64,000 nt of DNA, taken from the NCBI GenBank assembly GCA_004352715.1, contig SCFE01000029.1, positions 577,144 to 641,143 on the forward strand, given 5' to 3'. Positions 11,497-23,900 of this stretch are shown here, piece by piece. The stretch comes from Hofstenia miamia. Taxonomy: Eukaryota > Xenacoelomorpha > Acoela. Both the position numbers and the translations under genes were made by a program. The notes under the pieces were generated by a model that was not told where the DNA came from, made no database searches, and saw nothing but the letters and a program-made list of their open reading frames with translations. Within the stretch, counting starts at the first letter, position 1. The number at the start of each line of letters is the position of its first letter.

Positions 11497-12160
11497 TTGT
11501 TACAAACAGAAGTTATATCGGTCATTTTTAAGTTTTCAGGAAAAATAGATTGTTTTATGCAAGTAATTATAATGTAACAAAAGAGGCTCTGAAACAAATA
11601 CATAAGCATCTTTTAGAAACCAAGTTCACACATTTGTAGGTCCGTTGGATATATTTTTAAAACTCTTAATAGATCTTATAATTTCACAACTTGTAACATA
11701 TCTGAAAGAGACACCAGTTAAATTTTGCTTTCGGAATTTAGATTTATAGGGAAATTTTTTCCCTTCATACTTTCTTAGATTTTGAAAAACCTCATTAAAA
11801 GCATTGCAAATTTCTCTGACTAGTAATAGTCTTCCGATTGAACTTTATCATCTCCAGATTATTGCGTTCAGTAGATATTTAGAAGTTTGCTTCGTTTTTG
11901 AGAACTTCGATTCATATATTCTAATCTAGTAATCCGATTATATGCATTTCTTATATCGATGCGACATATGTTACAAGCTTTCTTATAAGAAGAATGATTA
12001 TTATAAGTTTTGGATGCTAAATAAGTTTGCCAACATTCTCATTTTCTTCCAATATGTTCAATGCAGGTAGAATTTATCCGAGGTTCATTTTTGGTGTATT
12101 AAATGCTATAGAAGGATTTTTAGATTTGATAATCTTCTTTAACGGACTGCCTCACATGAC
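11497..12160 (-). pseudogene. LINE pol fragment, second representation
   Basis: Bases 11497-11950 repeat 9819-10272. After that point the minus-strand frame continues with residues typical of the endonuclease-RT linker (ACNICRIDIRNAYNRITRLEY, then SPLKKIIKSKNPSI), so this contig carries the uninterrupted LINE. It therefore looks like the allele or read path without the 10273-11495 segment. Confidence 0.65.
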
Positions 12161-14915
12161 CTTAAAGTCAGATACTTTTGGGCACATTTTCAAACAAGTG
12201 TACTATGGCATCTCTGGATGAATATATCTAAGTGTAATAGTGATGATTTGAAAAAATCGGTCGTGCAGAAAGTCGAAAACGGACCTACAATTTTTCATGC
12301 CCGAACAAGCTTTGCAAGCGTAAGTGAAAGAAGACATTCTTTTATCCTATAGTGTATTATTCGTGAGGAAGAAGCGCTTAACCTTTTCTTAAAAAATAAA
12401 AATAGATATTAAAGTGAATACCCTAAAAACTTAAAATTTGGTCCCGTATATACGCATAGAAACAAATGAGGGAAATACAATTATACAATACGGTTTAAAT
12501 ATATGGTTTTTAAAACATACAAATAAAAAATTTCAGAAACATTAAATTTTGATTAATTCATTAAATCAAACGCTATTATACTTTGCAGTTTCAGTGAACT
12601 TCGGCGTTTGTAGTGCTTACTGTAAATTTTTTTCAGATTGATCAGTTTCTTAAGAAAAATTGTATATAAATTTTTTTAATAATAATTATCTAAAATCTTT
12701 GTACTATACAAAAAAGTATAAAATACTTAAGGTTTAAAGTAAATTGTTTTTCTATAATTCCAATTAGTTGTAAATTATATTATTAAGATTTCTTCCCCAA
12801 ATCATTTAGAGCCCTAATTGTAATTCGAAATTGCAGTTAGACTTGTATACATTTTTGAAAATCATAGCCATAGCCTATGTATGTATATATTCCATTAGAA
12901 AAATACGATGGTTCAAGCTTATTTATTTTTAGGAAGTTCCATTATTTTCAAATGCAAATCCGACAGATTAAATTTTCTCATTATAAATAACTTATGTTAA
13001 TATTACTAGCTAGTTCCAGAAAAAACTAAAAGAAAATTACACAATCTAAAACCGAACAACTCAAAATAGCAAAGTAAATCAGACATTCGAAAGCGAAGTA
13101 TAAGGGTGAATTTGAAACAAAAAATTATCCTGCTCTGTCTAGTTTTGAACATATTTTATACTCTTCGGATCAACTAGAATATTTCAGAAGTCACAACTTC
13201 TCATCTTTTGTTGAAGAGATTTGCAAGTAGTTGTTTAATGGAGTCAAAATAGAATCGACCTCAATACATAAAGATTTTGATACACAAGCATGACACCACA
13301 ATCCTGCTAAAGTTAATAAAAACTACAATGCTGATGTGTTCAGGGTAATAATCTTGAATTTCTAAGATAGATTTTATACTGTCCGGACTCAGCCATATTT
13401 AAGTATTATACTAATTGCATTAGTTGCCTACTAAAACAATAAAATTTTTCTGAACCTTTAGATATTCACAAGATTGTGTTCCAAATTAATGAAATATTCA
13501 TTGCTTATCAGATAAAACCAGAAATATTTTCTCAATTTTGGTCAGTAATTCTGTCTGCATTTCTTGAAATTTTTTAAACATGTAAGGTTGACAGCATACC
13601 CAGCATAGTTTATAGTATTTATGAAAATTTCTCTGTAGATTTGCTGCAAGGCGATTTTTCATACAACATTAAGTATAACAATTCATTCAAATTTTAACTT
13701 ACTGAGCACAGCTAACCATTCAGCTGTTTTACACATTTGTTGCCATTAAAATAATGACAGCATACTATTCACAAATCGAAGAAATGTCAACTAAAAACAT
13801 TGAACAATAACAAATGAACACTAATTTTTTAAAAAAACTAGTCAAACTATAAAGTGGAATTCTAATACTTGACCTTTTATTGAACAAGTTGTTCAAATGA
13901 ATGTTACTGCTCTGAAACCTGCAAAAGCATTCCACCATATGATACAATAAAGCTCCCTGGATTTAAAAGCAATTTCAACAAAAGGTTTAACAACAAGAAA
14001 TTGAGGGAAATCATTTGTAAACGGGGTAGAAAGCAATGAAACAACCTCCTAAGGAAATTAAACAAATAACGAAATTGAAAGAATTTCGAAACTTTAAAGA
14101 ATATATTCTAAAACCAAAAAATTAATATCAGATAGATGAAAGAGGACAAGTTCTAGTGGTTGCTGTATGATTACAAGAAATTAGTAAATTTATTTTACGT
14201 AAAATGTTCACATTAAGTATTATTAAATTGAACTTTTAATATTCTTTCAATTCTAAAAATGCAATGTGAAGCTACTGAATATTATCCTAAATCGTTGCAC
14301 AATGCAGAATGCTAATAAGAAGGCCCCATTCGGAAAAAAATCAAAATAGCTGAAAGAATAGACAAAACTTGAGTTGCATGGGAAACGAATCAAAAATATG
14401 TATAGAGGAAACAACAATGCGCCGCAGTATAAAAAAATACTGGGCCACCATATACACATAGAGGTGGATCAACTATGATTTAGGGCTGTGAAATCTCGGG
14501 AAGTAGATGAATTTCATAAAGTATCAAAGACATAAATTGGAAAAAAATTTAATTTATTATTTATTAAATAACTTAGAAATTTTATTTGGAAAAATGCGCA
14601 ACTACCTAAATGTTTTGAATAACAAAAAATCATATATCTAAACCAGAAATTTGTGATAAAAGAATTGTCTCAAAGTCTCAATAATATTAATGATAACCCG
14701 TTTGGAAAATTTATCATTAAAATATTCAAAAAGGAAATCGTAAATATTTATTAGAAATGTGCATATAAAAGCTATCATTATAATAAAACAGATACAGAAG
14801 AAAATGTATATACAATTCGCCGACATCATAATTAAATAAATATCTAAAAAAATAAATTTTAAGTCTCAATTTACACGATTACACCACAAAAGCACAAAGG
14901 GATAGTCGGAGATAC
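12161..14915. other. No recognised gene; 3' flank of GLYR1
   Basis: AT-rich with no recognisable coding similarity on either strand. The last few hundred bases are presumably the 3' UTR and downstream region of GLYR1, which ends at 14916. Confidence 0.5.
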
Positions 14916-17900
14916 CTAAAGACAGGCGGCTTTGTACACAGCTGCTACATCATTATCCTCATGACCCCAAGACATGGCGCGTTTGAAAAGCTAAATAATT
15001 ACGAAATTAAAGTTTAGCAGAGAAATCTTACCTCTCCTGCAGCTGCAGTAACTGGGAGGGCCTGCACTAGCTGATCACCCAACATCAACGCCATCTTTAA
15101 ATCTTTTTGTTGATGTTTCAGTGCTTTTTGAAGTGGAAATCCACTGCTTTCACCGGTTATCTCTATAATTACCAATTCAAATATCTACATAGCATTTAAA
15201 CCAAAACTATATAAAAGTGCAGACTCATTAAGTACTAGAAAAGGCAGGATTGTAACTGAAAAAGAATGGTAACCATTTTAATGAGAGATAAAATCAAATT
15301 AAAAAATCAAGTTTATTTTCCCAGTGGCCGCAAACTACATTGAAGTACACCATATATTTTTAAGTAATAAATCAAACGAACAACATCCAACTAGGTGTAC
15401 TGATTAATAAAATCAGAGTCATTATCCACTTTTAAAACCCAAGTAAAATCAACAACTTACGATTAGCTTTTTCAATGAAAAAGGGCGAAGAAAGGTCTGA
15501 ATGACGAAGAACTGATATGAGTTGATTGCGGTCGACACCAGATTTTCGACAAAGGGCTAGTGCTTCAGCAATAGATGACATACAGTTGCCATACAGCATG
15601 TTCATAATAATTTGCAACTCCGAAGCCTTACCAACTTCACCTTAATGACAAAAAGTTATAAAAATAATTCCCACTCAAGTTTTTGATAAAACACGCGAAT
15701 TTAAAACTACACAACTTCAAAACGACTTACAATCGGATCTAAAACAAATGTGTGTTGAACAAAAATTTATTTAATTATATTAAGTAATATGTATTACCTA
15801 GGTACACAGCTTTCTTTCCAAAAGCATCAAAACAGCTTTCTGCTTCTCTGAATAGTTCTTCATCACCAGCAGTGAGCACTAATAAACTGCCATCTTCACT
15901 ATCACGTTTACTTCCCAAAAGAGGGGCTTCCAAATATTTTCCACCACGCATGTGCACATGCTAAACTGAGATAAAAAGAACGTCAAAAAATCAAAATGCC
16001 TACACTGTTGAATTCAGCAGACGTAGTGGGATCGGTAGATGTGAGATTAATAAAACCCTTGCCATTTACCATTTTGTTTAAAACACCTTGAGTACATTGC
16101 AAAACCTATTTGAAGTAATCACAGTGTAATTAAGCATGAAAAAACTACTTACATCACGCACACAAAATTGGTCAGAAACACAGCAAAATATTATGTCACT
16201 ATGTGAAGCAACATCGGCTGCAGAAATAGCCAAACTCGCACCTAATTTTTTCGCTTCATCGCACTAAATAGAAAGTATTAATGAAAAGTTTCAGTTTATA
16301 GGAATATGTGTGATGCAAATCAATATTGAGAGAAACAATGTTTCTATACTAAAATATGTGAGATTAAGCATTCTTAAAGTTGACAATGTACATAGGGGAT
16401 TATGAATAATTTTTTTTGCAAGAGTGCTAATGTTAAGAACTAAAAGCCGGTCAAGTAGTAAATTATTTGAATGGTAAGCATGAATAACTAATTTTTTTCT
16501 ATGTTCTATCTGAAGAAAAAAGTTTTCTAACTGATACATATTACTTTTGTATAATATATGACTACATAATTACAGCCGGAATTTAAGTATAATAGAAAAC
16601 CTTTTGAGGATTTCTATTCCAAATGAAGACGGTATGGCCAGCTCTCAAGAGATTCTCAACTAAGCCTTTGCCGATATTCCCTAATCCTATGAAACCTATG
16701 ACTTTATTGGTAGCATCAATCTTCTTACGAAATGGTTTAACTGTATGAATATCCTAAAAAATGTAACAATTTACTATCTAAGTACACACAACATCTTACA
16801 CTTTTTACATCTTCAGAGAAGACAATCTTTTTCTTGGTTGATCCAGTTTCTTTTACTTTCTAAATTAATAAGCAATAAAAATGTTTAGTGTAGTAACACC
16901 TGTATTTGGATAAAAAACCCAAAAAACTCAATTGAGTTTTTGATGTACAGCGCATATATGCTTCTACTATGCACAATAGTCAATTAATCACCATCGGCTG
17001 AATAAAAGATGGGTTAAATATTTTAAATCTTGTATAGTTTAGAGAACAGTTTGATAAGATATTTAGCTCATTAAAAGTTAAGAGTAGCAATTACAAGGGC
17101 TTAATTGTCTAGTATATACGTATTGCATGAAAACAGTCATGCGGACGTAGGTACATCGAAGTACCTATTTAACAGCTATAAATGACCTATAATTCTAACT
17201 TATAAAACTAACTTAATCAATATGGGTACATTTTATGTGGCCAAAAAGTACTTGTAGCTGAGAAATTAGCACATAAAAGAATCAGTCCAAACACAAAGTA
17301 CAATTTTATTCAATCAGTCGATATTTAATCAAATGCTGCAGATGTTCAATTACTTTAGCCTCCACTTTAGAGCATAGGATGTTTACTTAAATAACAATTA
17401 GAAACTTAACCAATCAAATCAATTTTTTTGCAGATGTCGTTAATGTACTTTTTGCAATATAATAAGAAAATACACTGCTTACTTAATTATTATGAAAAAT
17501 ATCATAAACACAATCGTGGAGGACTAATAAATTACAATTACCTGTGATTGCTGACGCCATTGGATCAAATTTTGCTTTAGAATAAAACATTATTTTATCA
17601 AAAAGATATAACTATGTAATACATAAACAGTTTTTCTTATTGTAATCACGTGAATAATCTTTTTCAACATACTAAAATGTATTAAAAACAAGTTATATTT
17701 TTACATATTATATGTACGTGCAAAGGACTTATTTTGTTCAGTTGATGTCAAAAATGTTTCAATTAAAATATCCAAGACACAATCGTTGGCAAATCGCTCA
17801 AAACACACAGGCGAAAATTTTATACATCATTATGGTAACTATATGTATTTAAACAACACTTTTGTCAGGGAAAAGCCAATGCTGTTGATACAGCCAAAAG

Positions 17901-20900
17901 GAAGAAAGATTTTTATATTGAGTTTGATGAAGTGGAGTACATTATCATTAAACACTGGGTCACTTTTACTAGTAAATTTGATTGCACGAAAAGTGAATGA
18001 TGCCTTTTCTAACTTACAAAATTAAATGCGGGAACGAACTTTCCCACCGAAAACGAAATTTAACTGAAAACACGTTTGTGCGGAATCCTGCGCTGAAAAC
18101 TGCAAAATTGTTAATATGCTTGATATGTTTGGAAGAAAAAGATGTTTAAAAACATCGTACCGTACGTAGGTGCAGGCTAAGGTCAGGATTGTCGCGTGAA
18201 TTTTTACTTGTTTTAATGGAAAATTACACACTTTTCGATATATTGCACACCAAACTCAAAATTAAATAGCAAAAAAAACTTCAACTAAAATTTTGTAATA
18301 GACCTCATTAGAAATTAAAATACTTCAAAATTTCATTAAAAATAATTAAAATTTACAATACATGTTTAGTTACATTATCACAACATATTTACAATGACAT
18401 AGTATAAAATTTTGCAGTAGAAACCCAGAAAAGACTTAGACATCTGGATTAATAGAATTTGGTAACAAACCAATTAGATGTGATAGACATCAAAAATATT
18501 GAAAAAGGTGCTAAACACTGCACTACATGTAATGCCTATCTAGATGACAAAGGTCCAGAGTTGGCAAAAAGTGTTTATTTTTGCAAAAACCGTTTAAAAC
18601 AAAGTTTTCATTGTTCACCCACCTTAAGGTACTAAAATTTTGATTAAAATACAATGGAACAAACCTTGAACTATGATAAACTTTTTAACAACCAATTTTC
18701 GTTTTATACAAGTAAACAAATCGCAAGTTTTGCTACTTTTTTGATAGAAAATCGGTTATGAAAGTAAGAATGGATGAAACTGTTGGAATTCGTTGTTCTA
18801 CCATTACCATAACTAATAGGTTATGGGCCCAGATAGCATTCAAATGGAAAACAATGCAGAAAAGAAACTCCTCATATTTGATGGTAACATGGAAAGTTAT
18901 TTAATATGGAAAACAAGATTTCTTGCATATTTGGAGTCGAAGAAAATTGTAATTGATGAAACTGGATTAGCAGAAGGTGCAAAATTAAAGAACTCCAGTA
19001 ATTTGTACAGGGAATTGATTATGCATATTGTTGACTCATTGCTACAAGCAGTGATTTCCAGCGGTGCAACTGATGGATTGGCTGCATGGAATTATTTGTC
19101 GGGCAATTATGGAAAAGCTAAAACTTCACAAATTCAGCAGCTCTGGAAACAATTTTTGGACATCCATCTTCAACCCGGTGAAATTGTTTCATGTTAATTA
19201 AATAGGATAGACATGATTGTCTATAAATTACAATCTGCTAAGGAAATTGTCAGCGAAAATTTGAAAATAGCAATCGTTTAAAAAGGTTTACCACAGAGTT
19301 ATGAATCTTTTAATGTGGCGTTACAATTTCAAACAATAACCCCAAGGAATTGAACAGTAAAATTCTTGAAAAGTCAGTAGTTTGTAATTTGGTAGATGAT
19401 GTTTGTGTCGATAATAGTATTACAGCAAAAGTCCAAACAAATAATTATCAAAAGAGAAAATTCAAATGTAAGAATTGTGGGCGAACAAATCATCATACGG
19501 CCATATGTTTTGCTCCAGGTGGAAAATTGCATAAACAAAAACAAAGTTTTACTGGTTTTAATAAAATGGAATTAAAAGCTATTTGTCTCTCGAATTATTT
19601 TGTGGAAGAAAAACCATTCATATTTGATAGTGGTTATACTGATCATATATTATCAGAAAGATCCTTATTCAAAACGTTTAATTAGAGTTCTGGGGATAAG
19701 TTTGTTTGTAATGCTGATCGTTCTATACAAAAAGTTGTTGGTAGCGGTTCTGCAATTTTTGATGTGAAAGATGCAAATACCAATATTTTTACCTTGAACC
19801 TGCAAAACGCACTCTTCGCTCCTGAATTTGATTTTAGCTTGATATCAATACGCAAGTTGATAGAATACAGAAACACTTTGAATTTTTTAAGGAAAATTTA
19901 TTCATGCAGTCGCAACATGGAAAATTATTTCGGAAATAAGAAAATGGGCTTTTTTATTTAACAAATAGTTTGAAGAACAAGTTCAAAGCCTTTTAAGTTT
20001 TAATAAAATGGCATCAGCGTTTGGGACATGTAGGTTTTGACACATTTGTTAAAATGCAAAAAGACGGTAATGTCAATGGTCTTGATTTTCGAAAAACCGA
20101 CAAAGAAGTATGTGAGCAGTGTTTTTTAAATAAAGCTACAATAGAGCCAATTTCAAAAGAAAAGCGAGATATTGCTAAGTACAAACTCGAGCTAGTTCAT
20201 TCCGATATTTGTGACAGGTTTGATTTATCGTTGAAAGGTAATAAATTTATGATATCTTTTATTGACTATTACTCAAAGTTTTCAGGAGTTTATTTTTTGA
20301 AACAGAAATCTGAAATTCTAGACAAGTTCAAAGAATATATCTCGTTCGTTGGTAAAGGCAAAGTTCAGGCATTACGTTCAGATAATGGAAAAGAATATTG
20401 TAGTAAAGCTTTCCGAGAATTTTGCATTCAAGAAGACATTAGACAGGAGTTTTCAGCGCCTTATAGTCCATTTCAAAATGAGGTCCCGGAGCGTTATTGG
20501 CGAGCTCTAACACAGACAATGCTTACTTAATGAAGAACATATGAAAAAACACTTATGGGTGAGAGCTGCTGACACAGCTTGCGACATTCGAAATCGATGT
20601 ATTACCAAAGGCACAAATACAAAAACTCCTTATGAATTATTCTGTAGTTATGCAACAACAGTGAAACATCTTAAAGTATTTGGGTGTATAACATATTTAA
20701 ACCTTCCTGTAGAAAGCTATCCTAAAAGCTGAAAAAGTATTGTTTGTTGGTTATGATTGGGATAGCAAAAGTTATGTTTATGTACCTGGAAAACAAAAAC
20801 TGATGAAAAGTCGCAACGTGAAATTTGACGAATCAAATTTTTCCGTTCCATACTAATGACGATAATCTGCAAGAAAATGAAATCAATAATAGTGAAACTG

Positions 20901-23900
20901 TAAATGATGATTGAGCCTACTTCTGATATGGAATTTACAAGTAGACCCGTTAGCAGATCATATAGAGCTCGACTATTTCAGATGAAGATTTCAATATTCT
21001 TTTCAATGTTATACGTGAGAATTTAGTTGAGTGCGACCCTAAGACATTTGACGACGCTATGAAGTCACCGCGTCATGATCAATGGACAGAAGCAATGAAA
21101 AATGAGCACAAAACATTTGAATTGTTTGATAAACCTTCTAATGAGCCCATCATCAAAGGCAAATGGGCTTATGTCACTAAACGTAATTCTGATGGTACAA
21201 TTCTAAAGCATAAAGCAAGATATGTAGCTAAGGGTTTCTCACAGTTCTATGGGGAAACTATTCTGACACGTTTTCTCCTACTGTATCACACATTACAATC
21301 CAAAAAATGCTTGCTCTTGCTGCAAGACATATGATGATACGCCAAATTGATGTCCATACAGCCTTTTTGCATTCACAAGTTGGTGAAGTGATCTATGTGA
21401 AACAACCCAAAGGCTTCATTCAGGAGGGGAATGAGAATAAAGTGTGGAAACTTAAAAAGTGCTTATATGGTCTAAGGCAGGCTAGCAGAGAATGGTATCT
21501 TCATTTATCTGAAATTTTAGAAAATCAATTAGATTTTTGAAAATCGGAGCAAGATCCTTGTTTATTTTATAAGAGAAATGATGAACATCAATATATTTTA
21601 TGTTGGGTTGATGAAATTTTAATTTTCGCACTAAATGAGAATGAAGCCAGCAAAGTGGTTGCAAATATTAAAGCATTCATTAAAATTATAGATCAAGGAA
21701 AAGTAAACAACTTTCTGGGAATGCAATTTAATCAAACAAAGGACAAGATTTCAGTATCACAAAAAGCGTATATTGAAAGAATGCTATTAACTTGGAATAT
21801 GGCTGAATGTAAGCCAGTAAAAGATCTAATATCTTCTCATGTTTTGTCAACTGATAGTGATCCGTTTGATAAAACATTGTATCAAGTTGATTGGTTCTTT
21901 ACTTTATTTATCTGTGTGTACTAGACCTGATATTAGTTACGCAGTCAACAGCTTAGCTCAGTTTAATGAAAACCCTACAAAGAGCAACTTTCTCTCTGCC
22001 AAATGAATATTACGTTACTTAAGTGGAACCAAACATTTCGAATTAACTTTTTTTCGGTTGCAATGGTAATATAAAATTACACTCTTTTGCGGATTCGGAT
22101 TGGGGATCAAATGAAGATCGAAAATCGATTACGAGATTAGTTATAAAAATTAATGAAGATGATTCCCCAATTGTGTGGAGATAATCTGAACAACGATTGA
22201 TATCTTTATCAAAATGTGAAGCAGAGTATATTGCTTTGACAACATGTATACAAGAAACCAAGTTTGCTACACATTTATTGGAAATCATTAAAATTCGTTC
22301 GGCTATTCCTCACTTCAAAACAGATAGTCAAGCGGCAATGGAATTAATCAAAAATCCTATTATATCACAAAGGTCTAAACACATTGACATCAAGTATCAT
22401 TTTTGCAGATCTTATTTCAAAAATGGTGAAGGAGTTCTCAATTACCTCCCAACTGATGAAAAATTGGCAGACCCTTTCACCAAGCCCTTGATTGGCAACA
22501 ATTTGGTGTCAGGGGTGTTTAAGCACTCACAGAATTGAGGAGGGGTGTTGGAAAACAAAGAACGCTAATATTGTTTGTGTATATTTACAAATGATTGCAT
22601 GAGAACGTCAACATTTATTTTCTTTTTACTGTTGTAAATCAATTCTTTCCGTGTATCTTAAATAAAGTTTCTTTGTTCTACCATTACCATAACTAATAGA
22701 AACCCAACACTTATTTTCCAACTTTCTATAAAATTGAAACATTTGAAAAAAACATTTCAAAAGAACATTGCAAAAACACATGTTTAAAATATTGTTTTGA
22801 ACAGTATTTAAAAGACCACATGGTTTAAACCTGTCAGTTGTGCATGTGTCTTACACCTAATTATTCATAAAAATATAAAATATCCTATCTATAAATTTCC
22901 ATTTGGTGAAATGTCAACCAAACTTTGAAGCTAATGGAAAACAAAATGTTAAAGCTTGGTTGATTAACATGCTCAAACACGGATGATATAGCTTTTAGTT
23001 CAAACTTAGATAAATTGTCTTAATAGAAAAAGTTGGGACATTTTCCGAACAATAAATAAATGCCAGACTGATTGGAACAAATGTTATCATTGTGCTTTAA
23101 AAAAATGAGATAAATTGAAAATTTCCAGGAACTAAAGGAACTTCAAGGCAGTAACTTTGAATTTCCAGGCCGATTTCGAGGCAGAGCGGACACTCTGAAA
23201 TATGTATTTAGTTAAAACGGATGAAATTAAAATAGATTTGTTAACAATTCATGCAATTTAATAATAGCATGAAGTGGATATCAATTTCATTTATTGTATC
23301 GGAAGGAGACATTATAAAAAAATCTTGGATTACTAAAACCTATAATTCCATTAATGGTTAAATGTTGATATCAAGAATGTATTTATTTCTGTAAATAAAC
23401 TAATTTTGGGAAATTGGCGCCTCTATTGGTTAATTTGATTCCAGGCAATGGTGAAAATTTGTCTTTATATTTAGTCCTATACCAGAAGCAATTGAGAGTA
23501 TTAACTACTATTTAAAATCTTCCCAAAGACTCAGGTATAAAGTACACAGGACGCAAAACTAACCCAACTGTTTGCCTTCATATAGATATATCACGTAAGC
23601 CCTGTGTGAAAAGGAAAATTTGACTCAGGATATAAGGTCTTGCACAATTCGAAATTTCTGATGATGCAGTTAAATTTCACAATTTCATTCAAGGCATTAT
23701 AAATAATTTTATCATACCAAAATTCAGGACATATATACCCATATTTCAATTCAGTATGAAGAACTAGATTAATTGCGAACCGCAATTTCATCATTCAGAA
23801 TATTAAAAACAAAATTTTCATTCATTTTGTGGTAGACTATGTCCTAAATAAAATATTAAAAGCGATGTCAGCCCCAGGTTAGAACTAGATTTAAAACTCG

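Larger units (their letters stand above)
18781..22698 (+). mobile_element. Copia-type LTR retrotransposon, decayed, inserted antisense in a GLYR1 intron
   Basis: A 3918-bp element bounded by the 5-bp target duplication GAAAC (18776-18780 and 22699-22703). The LTRs begin TGTTGG and end CTAATA. The 3' LTR is 153 bp (22546-22698) with AATAAA at 22661; the 5' LTR is only 38 bp (18781-18818). The primer-binding site GGTTATGGGCCCAG (18819-18832) follows directly, and a polypurine tract GAGGAGGGG precedes the 3' LTR. Order of remains: gag (18823-19340), zinc knuckle CX2CX4HX4C (about 19467-19508), protease FDSG (about 19619), integrase (20000-20740), RT (21059-21900), RNase H (22080-22530). This order, with integrase before RT, defines Ty1/Copia. 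Stops at 19195 and about 19279 and several frameshifts make it inactive. Confidence 0.95.
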
